The notes under the pieces are model-generated. The model saw only the letters and a list, made by a program, of their open reading frames with translations. It searched no databases and had not been told where the DNA came from. From Pseudoalteromonas sp. UG3-2 (lineage in GTDB: Bacteria > Pseudomonadota > Gammaproteobacteria > Enterobacterales > Alteromonadaceae), in contig NZ_JAWLJU010000002.1 in NCBI RefSeq assembly GCF_037120705.1, positions 1,426,001 through 1,490,000 on the forward strand: 64,000 nt of DNA. The letters run 5' to 3'. Made by a program: the position numbers and the translations under genes. Within the stretch, counting starts at the first letter, position 1; each line of letters begins with the position of its first letter. This document shows positions 1 through 9,091 of the stretch, piece after piece.

Positions 1-635
1 GGCACAGCAAAAGGGTGCAGCCACTGCAGCGCATGGTAAGCAATCACGCCATACAAAGTGGCAAAATACGCCGTGGTGATTGGAAAACCAGCATTAAACA
101 CCTGTAAAAAGCGAAAGCCATGAATTTCTTGACTAAAACGCTTAGCATTTATTAATAAGCCGAGCAGCCCATCAACAATGACCAGCCCCCGTAACCAAAG
201 CGACTTAATGCCATTACCCACTAAGCGCTCTTCTATATCTTGCTCGGTACCAGAGACTTTATGGTGGTGCAGGTGTATTTTTCTGCGATACCAAGGGTTC
301 ACCGTATTTGGCCGCATTAACCACACCACCAGCATCATAAAATTATGGATAAATGGCCGGTGACTAAAGTACTGTTTATGGATAAGGTCGTGCTCAAGTT
401 CATGAGAAACGGAAGTGATCAAAGCCGCTAAAATAATACATAACCAAGCCGGAATAAGCGCAAAATAGTAAAGCGCAGCCACGCCAATCAGTGCGCCAAG
501 CGACAACAGCAAGATCACCATGGCAATGCCATTTTGCCAATGTAATATGGGGTAACGTGCCCTAAGCGCTTGCTCTTCTGCTTTAATCGCGGTCACTATC
601 GCTTTTATGTTCTGTTTTGCGGTTACTGTCGACAT
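1..635 (-). CDS. Fatty acid desaturase, partial (C-terminus outside window)
   Basis: About 211 codons are visible from an ATG at 633-635, and the reading frame runs off the window at base 1. The protein has membrane segments near residues 40-75, then two histidine clusters: HELEHDLIH near residue 80 and HLHHHKVSG near residue 120. These HxxxH and HxxHH boxes are the di-iron ligands of membrane fatty acid desaturases and hydroxylases, which insert double bonds into acyl chains in the inner membrane. The third His box expected near the C-terminus is not in view. The substrate cannot be told. It faces no partner gene; the spacer to the next gene is about 190 bases. The family call is firm, the exact reaction is not. 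Confidence 0.85.
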   Translation of the reverse strand, partial: MSTVTAKQNIKAIVTAIKAEEQALRARYPILHWQNGIAMVILLLSLGALIGVAALYYFALIPAWLCIILAALITSVSHELEHDLIHKQYFSHRPFIHNFMMLVVWLMRPNTVNPWYRRKIHLHHHKVSGTEQDIEERLVGNGIKSLWLRGLVIVDGLLGLLINAKRFSQEIHGFRFLQVFNAGFPITTAYFATLYGVIAYHALQWLHPFAV

Positions 636-822
636 GACTTACTTTACTCATCTAATGATAGTAAAACCATATCGTAAAGCGCCCATGTATTCGAGCGGAT
701 GTGTTGAAGTGAGTCGGTTTTAAACTAACTTTATGCCAGAACAAAAATAAAGGATGCAAGGGGCCAATAAAAACCGCACTCTTTTATAAGTAGAAAAACG
801 ATTATGACCCCTCATATTTAAT

Positions 823-1320
823 TTATGGTGCTTCTACAACAACAGATAAGGCTGCGGGGCTTTCACCTGTGATGCTAACCACTAAACGATAGCCGTTGTG
901 AGTTTCATCATATATGCCGTTATCTGAATAATGTTTACTTGTTTTATCTGCCGCTTTGTACGCATCCTTTGCAGAGTCATAACCTGTGGCACTGTGGCTT
1001 ATTTTAAAGTAATTTTGCTTGTTGGATGGGGTCGCTCCCATAACAGCCCAGCCAGAGCCATTTGGCATTGAGATATTAAAAGTGATATTAGATCCTGCAC
1101 CTCGAGCATGAACACCGGCATCCCATTGCTCCCCTTGTGGAATCTTGTTCCCTTCCGATACCTCGTGCAAGCTACCGTGATGAACATAATAATCAAGGCG
1201 AATCGTATTACCTGCTTCATTTAAAATACCTGAAGCAAGATCGTTTCTCTCTCTGTCTCCTCCAAACACATTGCTAATTAGTTCATTTACATTAATTTCA
1301 AAGTCAGTGTTAGTTGCCAT
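823..1320 (-). CDS. Hypothetical protein, 165 aa, unrecognised
   Basis: A complete ATG-initiated frame whose product begins MATNTDFEINVNELISNVFG. No signal peptide or membrane helix is visible. The protein is rich in Gly, Ser, Asn, Thr and aromatic residues in alternating hydrophobic/polar stretches (for example GSNITFNISMPNGSGWAVMG), which suggests a beta-sandwich fold, possibly a lectin-like or pore-forming small protein. That is only an impression from composition; I recognise no family. It stands alone, with its own spacer of about 250 bases upstream and a bidirectional terminator further upstream at 1506-1539, so it is probably transcribed alone. Confidence 0.6.
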   Translation of the reverse strand: MATNTDFEINVNELISNVFGGDRERNDLASGILNEAGNTIRLDYYVHHGSLHEVSEGNKIPQGEQWDAGVHARGAGSNITFNISMPNGSGWAVMGATPSNKQNYFKISHSATGYDSAKDAYKAADKTSKHYSDNGIYDETHNGYRLVVSITGESPAALSVVVEAP

Positions 1321-1505
1321 GTCTATATCCTTAATGATTTGGCTTAAAGTTCACACAAAGAATACAAACATAATTTTAACACATCAATTACAAGATATTA
1401 CATAAGACTAATAAAGCAAAGCCACTATTGAGAATAACAAAACTATTGAGAGGGATTGATTACACCTAAGGGGGAAAGCTTTTAGCGAATATGGCAAGCT
1501 TAAAT

Positions 1506-1539
1506 AAAAAGAGTTAACCCATGTAAGTTAACTCTTTTA
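1506..1539. terminator. Bidirectional rho-independent terminator
   Basis: An AAAAGAGTTAAC / GTTAACTCTTTT stem with an 8-base loop, with A and T tracts on both sides. On the minus strand it lies just downstream of the thioesterase gene (which ends at 1579) and would end its transcript. Confidence 0.8.
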
Positions 1540-1578
1540 ACTGATGAAACACGGTGAGATTTGACTAACCTCTTATTT

Positions 1579-2016
1579 TTATTGATTATTCTCTATTTCA
1601 TATTGCTTTAAAATGCTCAACATATTGTCAGGAATAGGCGCCTTTTGCCCCGTTTTCATATTAAACATCACCACATTGGCATAGCCCGTTGTGCAAATCG
1701 CTTGCTGCGACTCACTATATGCCTCGTAGCGCATAGTAAAACGGTCTTCTTTAATATCGGTAATGTACGAGCCAATATGTAAGATATCTGGAAACGTCAC
1801 CGGGCGTTTGTACTGCGCATAAGTATCGCGCAATACGGGGCTATGGGTGGGCTCTGATAAAACAGAAAGTAATCCTGTTTGGGTTAAAAAATCGATTCGC
1901 GCGGTTTCAAAATAACGAAAGTACGAGACATTATTGACGTGCCCTAAGGCATCCATTTCGCCCCACACCACGTTAATTTTGGTGGTAATTGCAAACTTAT
2001 CGAAAAATTCCTGCAT
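1579..2016 (-). CDS. Acyl-CoA thioesterase, YbgC/FadM-like hotdog fold
   Basis: Product of 145 residues from the ATG at 2016. A frame upstream adds 14 residues, but the inner ATG has an AAAGG ribosome site at good spacing and opens directly into the conserved domain. Near residues 15-35 the motif DALGHVNNVSYFRYFE is the signature of 4-hydroxybenzoyl-CoA thioesterase-type hotdog enzymes (catalytic Asp, then GHVNN). The rest fits one hotdog domain of usual length. It should hydrolyse an acyl-CoA thioester in the cytoplasm; chain length is unknown. Monocistronic, with a terminator downstream at 1506-1539. Confidence 0.85.
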   Translation of the reverse strand: MQEFFDKFAITTKINVVWGEMDALGHVNNVSYFRYFETARIDFLTQTGLLSVLSEPTHSPVLRDTYAQYKRPVTFPDILHIGSYITDIKEDRFTMRYEAYSESQQAICTTGYANVVMFNMKTGQKAPIPDNMLSILKQYEIENNQ

Positions 2017-2142
2017 GATGTTGCCTTTAATTATGGTTATAGACCTTGAGAGTAACAACTCATCGTACCAGCAACAAGCACTATGCGATAAGCCTAAGTA
2101 AGCAACATTGAACGCTCAATATACTTCCCTTGAATAAAATAA

Positions 2143-2424
2143 ACCACACGCGCCAAATGCTCTGTTACCGAACAGGGCAAGTACAAGCCCGGCAACAAAC
2201 ACTCTATCGGCCTACTAACAACCGATGAAAACTATCAAGATAACATCAGCAAACTGAAGAGTTTTATAAAAAACCTCGGCTGGGAATCCATCACCTTTTG
2301 TATGGTGGAAGAAGTCAACGACATCAGCACTTTGTCGAACGACGTGCTGATATCCAGCTTTCTTCGGGCCCAGCAAAATGGCCAGTCATTGGTAGTGAAT
2401 GACCTGCCAATTACCGTGCATTAA
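2143..2424 (+). pseudogene. Gene remnant, C-terminal 93 codons of an unknown protein
   Basis: Codons 2143-2424 are open and read like real protein (GKYKPGNKHSIGLLTTDE near the start, ending LVVNDLPITVH), but an in-frame TAA lies directly upstream at 2140-2142 and no start codon or ribosome site exists at the left edge. The clean C-terminal end and missing N-terminus indicate a truncated gene. I do not recognise the family. It sits between the thioesterase and the accessory stretch that begins with the Shango operon, so it may be a scar from the event that inserted that stretch. Confidence 0.5.
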
Positions 2425-2441
2425 GAAATAAATAAAACTGG

Positions 2442-2466
2442 GTAGGAGCGGCTTTACGCCGCGATC
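2442..2466 (+). repeat. Solitary REP unit
   Basis: GTAGGAGCGGCTTTACGCCGCGAT is a single copy of the palindromic REP family that forms arrays at 19.3, 20.3, 25.5, 32.7 and 39.5 kb. It has the GTAGG head, a GCGGC/GCCGC stem and the TTTAC loop. It lies just after the gene remnant and 245 bases before sngA. Confidence 0.8.
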
Positions 2467-2710
2467 TCTAATCGAGCAGCGAGCAGTTATGATACCATTC
2501 GACAAGAGATACTCATTCAGGTGAACGGCTAGTATCCTGCAAACCTCATTGCACAGCCTGAGCCTATGCACTCAACTCGCTTGTCGAGCTCAATTTTATG
2601 AGTATAACTTCATTCAAACTTTGCTTAAGTAATTTGGATTTGATATAAAAGTTTAGAAAAATCAAGGGATACAGTACCTAAATTGGCACCTTGTAAAAAG
2701 AGGAAATAAA

Positions 2711-5023
2711 ATGGAATTTATTATTGGGTTATTAGTAATTTATTTGATTTATAGATTATTTAAAGGTAACAGTAAACCTTCTACACACAATTCTTCCCCA
2801 AAAATAACTCCCCAACCTTTCTCTGAAAAAACAAAGGTCCCTGAAAGTAGAACCTCATCCCCCAGCATTGCAGTAGGATCTTCCAGCATAAGTGTATCCA
2901 GTACATCTAATCATACTTATTTAGACGATGATGATGACTTTGCTACTTTTACTATTCATACAAGCTTTGGCCGAGAGCCAGAAAAAACAACGAACAAGCA
3001 AAAAGGTCGATGGATAAGTGAAGATGAACAACTTTCTGTTAATGGAAGACAGTTAGCAAAAGGCTTTTTCTACTTTGGCGGAGTAATGAATTCACTAGAT
3101 GGGTACGGTATAGAGCCATCTCTAGTGGATGATAAACGCCCAGCTTCAAGTCCCGCTGTAGATTCAGAGATATACTCTGATGAATCCTTAGGGTACTGGC
3201 CAACTTACGCATCTTTATCTAAAGGCTGTAGAGGCGCTTACCTAGATTGGCTCGCCTCTGATCGCTCAAACCCCAATACGCCAATTGGTTATGTCTTCAT
3301 CTACTTTTACGGGTTTGAGAGAAGAGTCATCGAAAACAAATCTAACAATCAAATATCTGATGAAGAGTACATAGCAATATTTGAAGAAGTGTTGCGTCTC
3401 AATAGCGTTTTCAACGCAAATCGTTCATTCAGAGGATATTCTGCTAATTTTCTCGAACTAATGGCACTTCAAAAACCCGCCTTATTTGAAGATAGATTGT
3501 CAGATATACCAGAAACTAATAATGCATTATCATTCAAAGTCAAACTTGCAACAACTGTAGCCAATGGAAAGCCTGTAACAGCTCCCTTAGCTTTAGAGTG
3601 GCTAAAAAATACATTCGAGTATTCCCTAAAAACTCCCGCCCGTAGATGTGAAGAAGAGTTTAGCCAGCTTTTCCAAATTAGATTTTCTGATAAGTTTGGC
3701 GAAGGAATTTCCGTAAAACCCAATAAAACTAAACTGCGACTTTCATACAATGCAGCAAGTAATGGTGTGCATGGGGTTGATTTGGAGTTGGGTGACTTAC
3801 CAGATCCAAGTATTCTCAAAGGCCCAATTAAAAAGCTCATTCCTATCGCCGAACAATGTACGGAAGAGTTGAACAGCTATAGCCGTTACTTAGGAAAAGC
3901 TGATACCTCAAGGAATGATATTGCAGCGTTAATGTTATTACCTAAAGAACTGGCAAACGAAGAAAATTCACCAGTTATAGAAACGTTCAAGTCTTGGGCC
4001 AATCAGATAATTAGCTCAAATAATGGACTAACCAAAGTCAAGGACTTCTGGACTCATACAGGTACACCTCTCCCTAAGGCGTTTAACAAAAAAGAAAATG
4101 AACTAGTCGCCAACTTGGCTGCTAAGGCTGAAATAGGTATTGCACCAGACCAACGTTTTCATCATGCAAAACTGAAAATCGATGACAACATTGTGCTCTT
4201 CTCTCCGGGCCATGGAGAGTTTTTTGAGCCAAGCTCGGCATTCAACCAAGTAAGTTTAGCAATTAGGTTAGGGGCAATGGTCGCAACGATAGACGGTACT
4301 GTAGATCAGCATGAGAAAATCGCCTTACAAACGTTGATAAACCACGATGACAAACTCTCACCTTCTGAAAAGAACTCGTTAAATGCATATTTAACTTGGC
4401 GTCTAAATGCCCCTGTAAATAATACCGGCTTGAAAGCTAGGATTGAAAAACTCGGCGTTCCTCAGGTGGAATTCTTGAAAAGATTCATGCTTTCCATCGC
4501 TCTTGCTGATGGAAGGATCGATGCTTCTGAAATTAAGCAAATTGAAAAGTTATATACCTCGTTAGGCTTAGATAAATCACTCGTTACAAGTGACATTCAT
4601 GCGTTTACCTCCAGTAAACAACCTATCTCAGCCACATCTAAAGGCGCTTCAATTGATAAAAGTACCTTTCAGTTGGATGAAGGTATTCTGGCTATGCATG
4701 AAAGTGACACCAACGATGCAAAGATTATGCTGGAGAGTATATTTGCCGTTGATGAAGAAGCTGAACTGGGAGTGAGCCCCACAGCTGATATCAATGAAGA
4801 AGGCTTAGATAGTCCTTACAAAGAACTTTTTGAAACTTTGATAGCTAAAGAGTCGTGGCCACGTAAAGAAGTTCATGAACTGTGCAGCAAACTAAACATA
4901 ATGGTTGATGGCGCATTAGAAACTATTAATGACTGGGCTTATGACAAAGTCGATGCGCCAATTCTAGATGACGATGGTGATATCTATGTCGATCTAGAAA
5001 TCGTAGAAGAATTGAAGGGATAA
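2711..5023 (+). CDS. sngA: Shango defence protein SngA, TerB-domain protein
   Basis: 770 residues. Residues 1-17 form one membrane helix (MEFIIGLLVIYLIYRLF) followed by a Ser/Pro-rich linker to about residue 90. A TerB_N-like region with GRWISEDEQLSVNGRQL starts near residue 98. A TerB-like helical domain lies at about 505-625, with acidic metal-site-like motifs DGTVDQHEK (near 525) and DGRIDASE (near 600). A TerB_C-like tail (SPYKELFETLIAKESW onward) occupies about 696-770. The order TerB protein, ATPase, Lhr-like helicase is the published layout of the Shango anti-phage system. It has a GAGG ribosome site and sits 3 bases ahead of sngB, so it is the first gene of the operon. The molecular role is not settled; the membrane helix suggests tethering to the membrane. 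Confidence 0.82.
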   Translation: MEFIIGLLVIYLIYRLFKGNSKPSTHNSSPKITPQPFSEKTKVPESRTSSPSIAVGSSSISVSSTSNHTYLDDDDDFATFTIHTSFGREPEKTTNKQKGRWISEDEQLSVNGRQLAKGFFYFGGVMNSLDGYGIEPSLVDDKRPASSPAVDSEIYSDESLGYWPTYASLSKGCRGAYLDWLASDRSNPNTPIGYVFIYFYGFERRVIENKSNNQISDEEYIAIFEEVLRLNSVFNANRSFRGYSANFLELMALQKPALFEDRLSDIPETNNALSFKVKLATTVANGKPVTAPLALEWLKNTFEYSLKTPARRCEEEFSQLFQIRFSDKFGEGISVKPNKTKLRLSYNAASNGVHGVDLELGDLPDPSILKGPIKKLIPIAEQCTEELNSYSRYLGKADTSRNDIAALMLLPKELANEENSPVIETFKSWANQIISSNNGLTKVKDFWTHTGTPLPKAFNKKENELVANLAAKAEIGIAPDQRFHHAKLKIDDNIVLFSPGHGEFFEPSSAFNQVSLAIRLGAMVATIDGTVDQHEKIALQTLINHDDKLSPSEKNSLNAYLTWRLNAPVNNTGLKARIEKLGVPQVEFLKRFMLSIALADGRIDASEIKQIEKLYTSLGLDKSLVTSDIHAFTSSKQPISATSKGASIDKSTFQLDEGILAMHESDTNDAKIMLESIFAVDEEAELGVSPTADINEEGLDSPYKELFETLIAKESWPRKEVHELCSKLNIMVDGALETINDWAYDKVDAPILDDDGDIYVDLEIVEELKG

Positions 5024-5026
5024 ACA

Positions 5027-6334
5027 ATGGTTGCAAAAAGAATACGAGCTAAAGAAAGGGATGCAATTATCCAATCTCTGAAGTCAGGTGTGACTCCTAA
5101 GATTGGAATCCAGCATATCCAAGTTGGTCGAGTAAATGAATTAAAAGCACTGATCCAAGACATTGATCGGATCTCAGATGGAGGTTCAGCTTTCAGGCTC
5201 ATTATCGGCGATTATGGTTCTGGTAAAACATTCTTTTTAAGTGTTGTACGTGCTATTGCTCTGGAGAATAAGCTTGTAACCGTCAATGCAGACTTATCTC
5301 CTGATAGACGTATTCATGCATCGGCTGGTCAAGCTAGAAACCTTTACTCTGAGCTAATGCGTAACATGGCGACTCGCAACAAACCTGATGGTAATGCTCT
5401 AACAAGTGTAGTTGAAAAGTTCATCACAGAAGCGATGAAAGAAGCTGATACTTCAGGAAAAAGTATAAATTCAATTATCCATGAAAAATTAGCATCACTT
5501 TCTGAACTCGTTGGCGGTTATGATTTTGCTAAAGTTATTGAGGCTTATTGGATAGGTCATGAGAAAGATGATGAGATATTAAAAGCTAACGCCATAAAAT
5601 GGTTACGAGCAGAGTATTCAACTAAAACCGATGCCCGAAATGACCTAGGAGTTCGAACAATTATTTCGGATACATCTTTTTATGACGCGCTGAAATTAAT
5701 GAGTTTATTTGTCAGACAAGCTGGCTACCAAGGGCTTCTAGTTAACTTAGACGAGATGGTAAATCTATATAAGTTGAACAACACCACAGCGAGAACTTCT
5801 AACTATGAACAAATACTCCGAATTCTAAACGATTGCTTGCAAGGAAGCGCTGAGCATTTGGGATTCCTTCTTGGCGGAACCCCTGAGTTTTTGCTAGATC
5901 CACGTAAAGGCTTGTATAGCTATGAAGCACTGCAATCTAGATTGGCAGATAACAGCTTTGCTAAACAAGCGGGCGTGATTGATTATTCGTCACCAGCGCT
6001 ACACCTCGCTAGCTTAACGCCTGAAGAACTTTATATTTTGCTTAAAAACTTGCGTCATGTTTACGCTGAAGGTGACGAAGCGAAGTACTTGGTTCCAGAC
6101 GAATCTCTCAAAGCGTTCTTACAGCATTGCAGCCAAACTATAGGGGATGCGTATTTTAGAACGCCACGTAACACCATTAAAGCATTTTTAGACATGCTCG
6201 CGGTAATCGACCAAAACCCGCAAATTGCATGGCATAGTCTAATCTCATCAGTAGCAATTAATGAAGATAAGCCTTCCGATGTTGAACTCGAAACAGAGGA
6301 CAATGAAGATGGATTTGCTGACTTCAAACTATGA
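5027..6334 (+). CDS. sngB: Shango defence protein SngB, P-loop ATPase (BrxD-like, DUF2791)
   Basis: 435 residues, soluble. Walker A is GDYGSGKT at 61-68 and a Walker B-like LLVNLDEM lies near 238-244. The opening (GRVNEL before the P-loop, AFRLIIGDYGSGKT, then VVRAIALENKLVTVNADLSP) is typical of the DUF2791/BrxD ATP-binding proteins known from BREX loci. Here no other BREX genes are present, and the partner genes are a TerB protein and an Lhr-like helicase, so Shango is the better fit. Its stop overlaps the sngC start (ATGA at 6331-6334), implying translational coupling. ATP-driven loading or control of the helicase is inferred. Confidence 0.85.
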   Translation: MVAKRIRAKERDAIIQSLKSGVTPKIGIQHIQVGRVNELKALIQDIDRISDGGSAFRLIIGDYGSGKTFFLSVVRAIALENKLVTVNADLSPDRRIHASAGQARNLYSELMRNMATRNKPDGNALTSVVEKFITEAMKEADTSGKSINSIIHEKLASLSELVGGYDFAKVIEAYWIGHEKDDEILKANAIKWLRAEYSTKTDARNDLGVRTIISDTSFYDALKLMSLFVRQAGYQGLLVNLDEMVNLYKLNNTTARTSNYEQILRILNDCLQGSAEHLGFLLGGTPEFLLDPRKGLYSYEALQSRLADNSFAKQAGVIDYSSPALHLASLTPEELYILLKNLRHVYAEGDEAKYLVPDESLKAFLQHCSQTIGDAYFRTPRNTIKAFLDMLAVIDQNPQIAWHSLISSVAINEDKPSDVELETEDNEDGFADFKL

Positions 6335-8565
6335 TTGATGAACATGAAAAATTAGACCATCGGATTCAGCGCTGGATATTCAAACAAGGCTGGACTGGCT
6401 TACGAGAAATACAATGCCTTGCTATTGAACCTATATTGTCTGAAAAGACAGATGTGCTGATCAGCGCTTCAACCGCAGCCGGAAAGACAGAGGCATTTTT
6501 CTTGCCTGCGCTCAGCGCTATAGCACCTCAAGAAACGGGTGTAGGGATCCTTTACGTTAGCCCTCTAAAAGCCCTTATAAATGACCAAGATAGGCGCTTA
6601 GAAAGTCTGTCTGACCTGTTAGAAATACCGGTTACTCCCTGGCATGGTGATAGCTCACAGGGCCGAAAGAAGAAATTAAAAGCATCACCATCCGGTGTCG
6701 TGTTAATAACACCTGAGTCATTGGAGTCATTACTCATCAGAGACTCTGGCTGGATCAAAGCAGCATTCTCTAATTTGAAATATATCGTTATCGATGAGTT
6801 TCATGCCTTTATTGGCTCTGAGCGCGGCCATCACTTACTCTCTTTACTTCATAGACTTGAACACCTTCTAGGAAGACTAGAAACACCAATCCCGAGAGTC
6901 GCTTTGAGTGCTACGCTTGGTGAGTTAGAGAAAGTACCTCTATCACTTCGCCCTAATCGCTCTTTACCTTGCAAGATCATCAAAGATACACATTCGACAT
7001 CCACCTTGAAGGTTCAGGTAAAGGGGTATGTCAACCCTGCTAACTTAGAAGCTGAGTCTTCCAATGATGCCGAATATACGATCTGCCAAGATTTATTTAA
7101 ATTTTGTCGAGGCGGAAATCACCTTGTGTTTGCAAATAGTAGAAGCCGTACAGAAAGCATTGCGGCTACATTATCTGACTTCTGTGAAGAGAAAATTGTA
7201 CCGAATGAATTTTTTCCTCACCATGGTTCGCTATCTAAAGATCTTCGAGAAAGCTTAGAAAAGCGATTGCAACAGGAGCATTATCCTACCACAGCGATTT
7301 GCACAATGACTCTTGAACTAGGCATTGATATCGGCAAGGTAAACTCCGTAATTCAAGTAACAGCCCCCCACTCTATTTCAAGTTTACGTCAAAGAATGGG
7401 ACGCTCAGGAAGACGCGGTGGAGCCTCAATATTGCGAATGCTAATCGCTGAAGCTGAATTGACAAAAGACTCTAGCGTCATCGACAAGCTGAGATTGGAG
7501 CTTATTCAATCTCTAGCCATGATCAGACTTCTTATCGGCAGTAAATGGTATGAACCAGCTGATACATCACTTTACCACTTCTCAACACTCCTTCACCAAG
7601 TACTTGCGGTTACTGCACAATGGGGAGGAATTAGAGCCGAGCAATTATTTAGTTTGCTCTGTAAAGATGGCCCTTTTCAAAACGTTAATGTTGAAAACTT
7701 TAAAGCACTACTTGTCCACATGGGCAAAACAGAACTCATAACTCAGTTAGGAAGTGGTGAATTGGTTCTTGGCCTTTTGGGAGAAAAGCTGACAAGCCAT
7801 TACTCGTTCTATGCTGTTTTCAAAACGCCTGAAGAGTTTCGGATTGTATGTGGAACAAAATCACTCGGAACGCTGCCTGTAGATTCTTTGGTATTGGAAG
7901 GTCAGCATATTGTTTTCGGTGGAAAACGTTGGAAAGTAAACGACATAGATAGCGAAAAGAAAGTCATTTATGTGGAGCATGCAAAAGGTGGCAAGCCGCC
8001 TAAATTTAGTGGTGCTGGCTTGAACATACATGATGTTGTCCGGCAAGAGATGTTCCAAATATTAAAAGACGGTGACTACAGAATTTCTGTGGGGGATCAG
8101 AAAGTCGACTTCGCTGATTCAGCTGCACGAGAACTGTTTGGTGAAAGCGTAAGATATTTCGAAGATGCAAAGCTCTCTAGAGAACCACTGCTCCAGGTTG
8201 GCAATACTACTTATATATTCCCATGGCTTGGCGACAAAGTGGTAAATACAATTGTCGCCTTGCTAATCCAACATGGGTTTGAAGCTGGCGCATATGCAGG
8301 AGTCATAGAAGTAGAAAAAGCGTCATTAGAAAATGTTCACGCAACATTGCTCAAACTTGCTTCAACGGAACTCCTAACAGAAACAGAACTTGCACAACAA
8401 GTAATGGAAAAACGTACCGAGAAATTTGATGAATTTTTGCCAGAATCAACTCTATCCGAAGGGTATGGAGCAAAAGCTTTTGATATAAAAAATGCAAAAA
8501 GTTTTTTTAAGAGTTTAGCTTTCAGTGTTAATGAGCAAATTGCTACCCGCCAAAAAGTTCAGTGA
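6331..8565 (+). CDS. sngC: Shango defence protein SngC, Lhr/BrxHI-like DEAD/H helicase
   Basis: 744 residues, superfamily 2 helicase. Walker A lies in SASTAAGKTEAFFLPAL near residue 45-60, followed by VSPLKALINDQDRRL (motif Ia) and DEFH at 155-158 (motif II). ALSATLG (motif III) is near 193. The C-terminal RecA lobe carries TLELGIDIG and QRMGRSGRRGG (motif VI) near 353-363. The remaining C-terminal half fits the long tail of Lhr-like helicases such as BrxHI. It starts inside the sngB stop codon. It is intact by all visible motifs, so the operon looks functional. The last 51 bases overlap a doubtful frame on the other strand. Confidence 0.88.
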   Translation: MIDEHEKLDHRIQRWIFKQGWTGLREIQCLAIEPILSEKTDVLISASTAAGKTEAFFLPALSAIAPQETGVGILYVSPLKALINDQDRRLESLSDLLEIPVTPWHGDSSQGRKKKLKASPSGVVLITPESLESLLIRDSGWIKAAFSNLKYIVIDEFHAFIGSERGHHLLSLLHRLEHLLGRLETPIPRVALSATLGELEKVPLSLRPNRSLPCKIIKDTHSTSTLKVQVKGYVNPANLEAESSNDAEYTICQDLFKFCRGGNHLVFANSRSRTESIAATLSDFCEEKIVPNEFFPHHGSLSKDLRESLEKRLQQEHYPTTAICTMTLELGIDIGKVNSVIQVTAPHSISSLRQRMGRSGRRGGASILRMLIAEAELTKDSSVIDKLRLELIQSLAMIRLLIGSKWYEPADTSLYHFSTLLHQVLAVTAQWGGIRAEQLFSLLCKDGPFQNVNVENFKALLVHMGKTELITQLGSGELVLGLLGEKLTSHYSFYAVFKTPEEFRIVCGTKSLGTLPVDSLVLEGQHIVFGGKRWKVNDIDSEKKVIYVEHAKGGKPPKFSGAGLNIHDVVRQEMFQILKDGDYRISVGDQKVDFADSAARELFGESVRYFEDAKLSREPLLQVGNTTYIFPWLGDKVVNTIVALLIQHGFEAGAYAGVIEVEKASLENVHATLLKLASTELLTETELAQQVMEKRTEKFDEFLPESTLSEGYGAKAFDIKNAKSFFKSLAFSVNEQIATRQKVQ

Positions 8566-8856
8566 ATCAACAAGAAATTTCTGAAACCTAACTCTTTTAT
8601 TACTTATGGTCAGATCCACATTTAGTAATATTCTAGTTTTTTGGGGGTCATTCAAGACATCATCACGACCTAATGCCTCCAACATATTTACTCTATCGTA
8701 TAAGTTCTTAAATTCTCTTTTTACTTCTGACTTGTTATAAACCCCGTCAAGCTTGAACATCGATGAGTTTGCTCTCAATTGTTCATTTATATTGTCACAT
8801 TCCCATAAAATGAGACATGCATAATATGTGGAAACTGATATAAAATGGCCACACAT
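8515..8856 (-). CDS. Doubtful small ORF, 113 aa
   Basis: Open frame convergent with sngC, overlapping its last 51 bases, and overlapping the start of the next plus-strand remnant by 29 bases at its own 5' end. Its middle part (NKSEVKREFKNLYDRVNMLE) is charged and protein-like, which is why it is listed. I see no domain, signal peptide or good ribosome site. It could be a truncated gene left by the insertion that brought the Shango operon, or a chance frame. Confidence is low. Confidence 0.3.
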   Translation of the reverse strand: MCGHFISVSTYYACLILWECDNINEQLRANSSMFKLDGVYNKSEVKREFKNLYDRVNMLEALGRDDVLNDPQKTRILLNVDLTISNKRVRFQKFLVDSLNFLAGSNLLINTES

Positions 8857-9091
8857 TGATGGTACAATTCAAGTGCACGATGTTCTTAAAGGCAAACAGG
8901 TTAAGCAAGTTCAAATTAAAACTGGGTTGGGCGGTGGTGATTGTGGCATACCATTTGTAGTTGGAAAACACTACTCAGTTTTTGTGAATAAAGACGGCGA
9001 ACATGCAGGAGCTTGCGATGCAACTCAACAAGTCAATATATATGATAAGGAAGATTATATTAATAAAATAAACTCTTTCAGGAACAAGTAG
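8828..9091 (+). pseudogene. Remnant of a secreted netrin-like (NTR/TIMP-type) protein
   Basis: 87 codons from a GTG at 8828, with an in-frame TAA six bases upstream. The sequence contains VLKGKQVKQVQIKTGLGGGD followed by CGIPFVVGKHYSVFV and GACD. That pattern (LKG, then GGGDCG, then F.VGK.Y.V) is what I recall from small bacterial secreted proteins with an NTR-like fold. Those begin with a signal peptide and a CxC segment, which are absent here. The stretch is therefore best read as the C-terminal part of a broken gene at the right edge of the Shango insertion. Confidence 0.5.

Noticed and set aside
2711..5023. Tellurite resistance gene, because of the TerB domains
   Set aside because: No terC, terD or terE is nearby; TerB domains alone are common in defence proteins and the neighbours point to Shango.
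2711..8565. Partial BREX system, because sngB is BrxD-like and sngC is BrxHI-like
   Set aside because: No pglX, pglZ, pglY or pglW gene is present, and the TerB protein in first position fits Shango.
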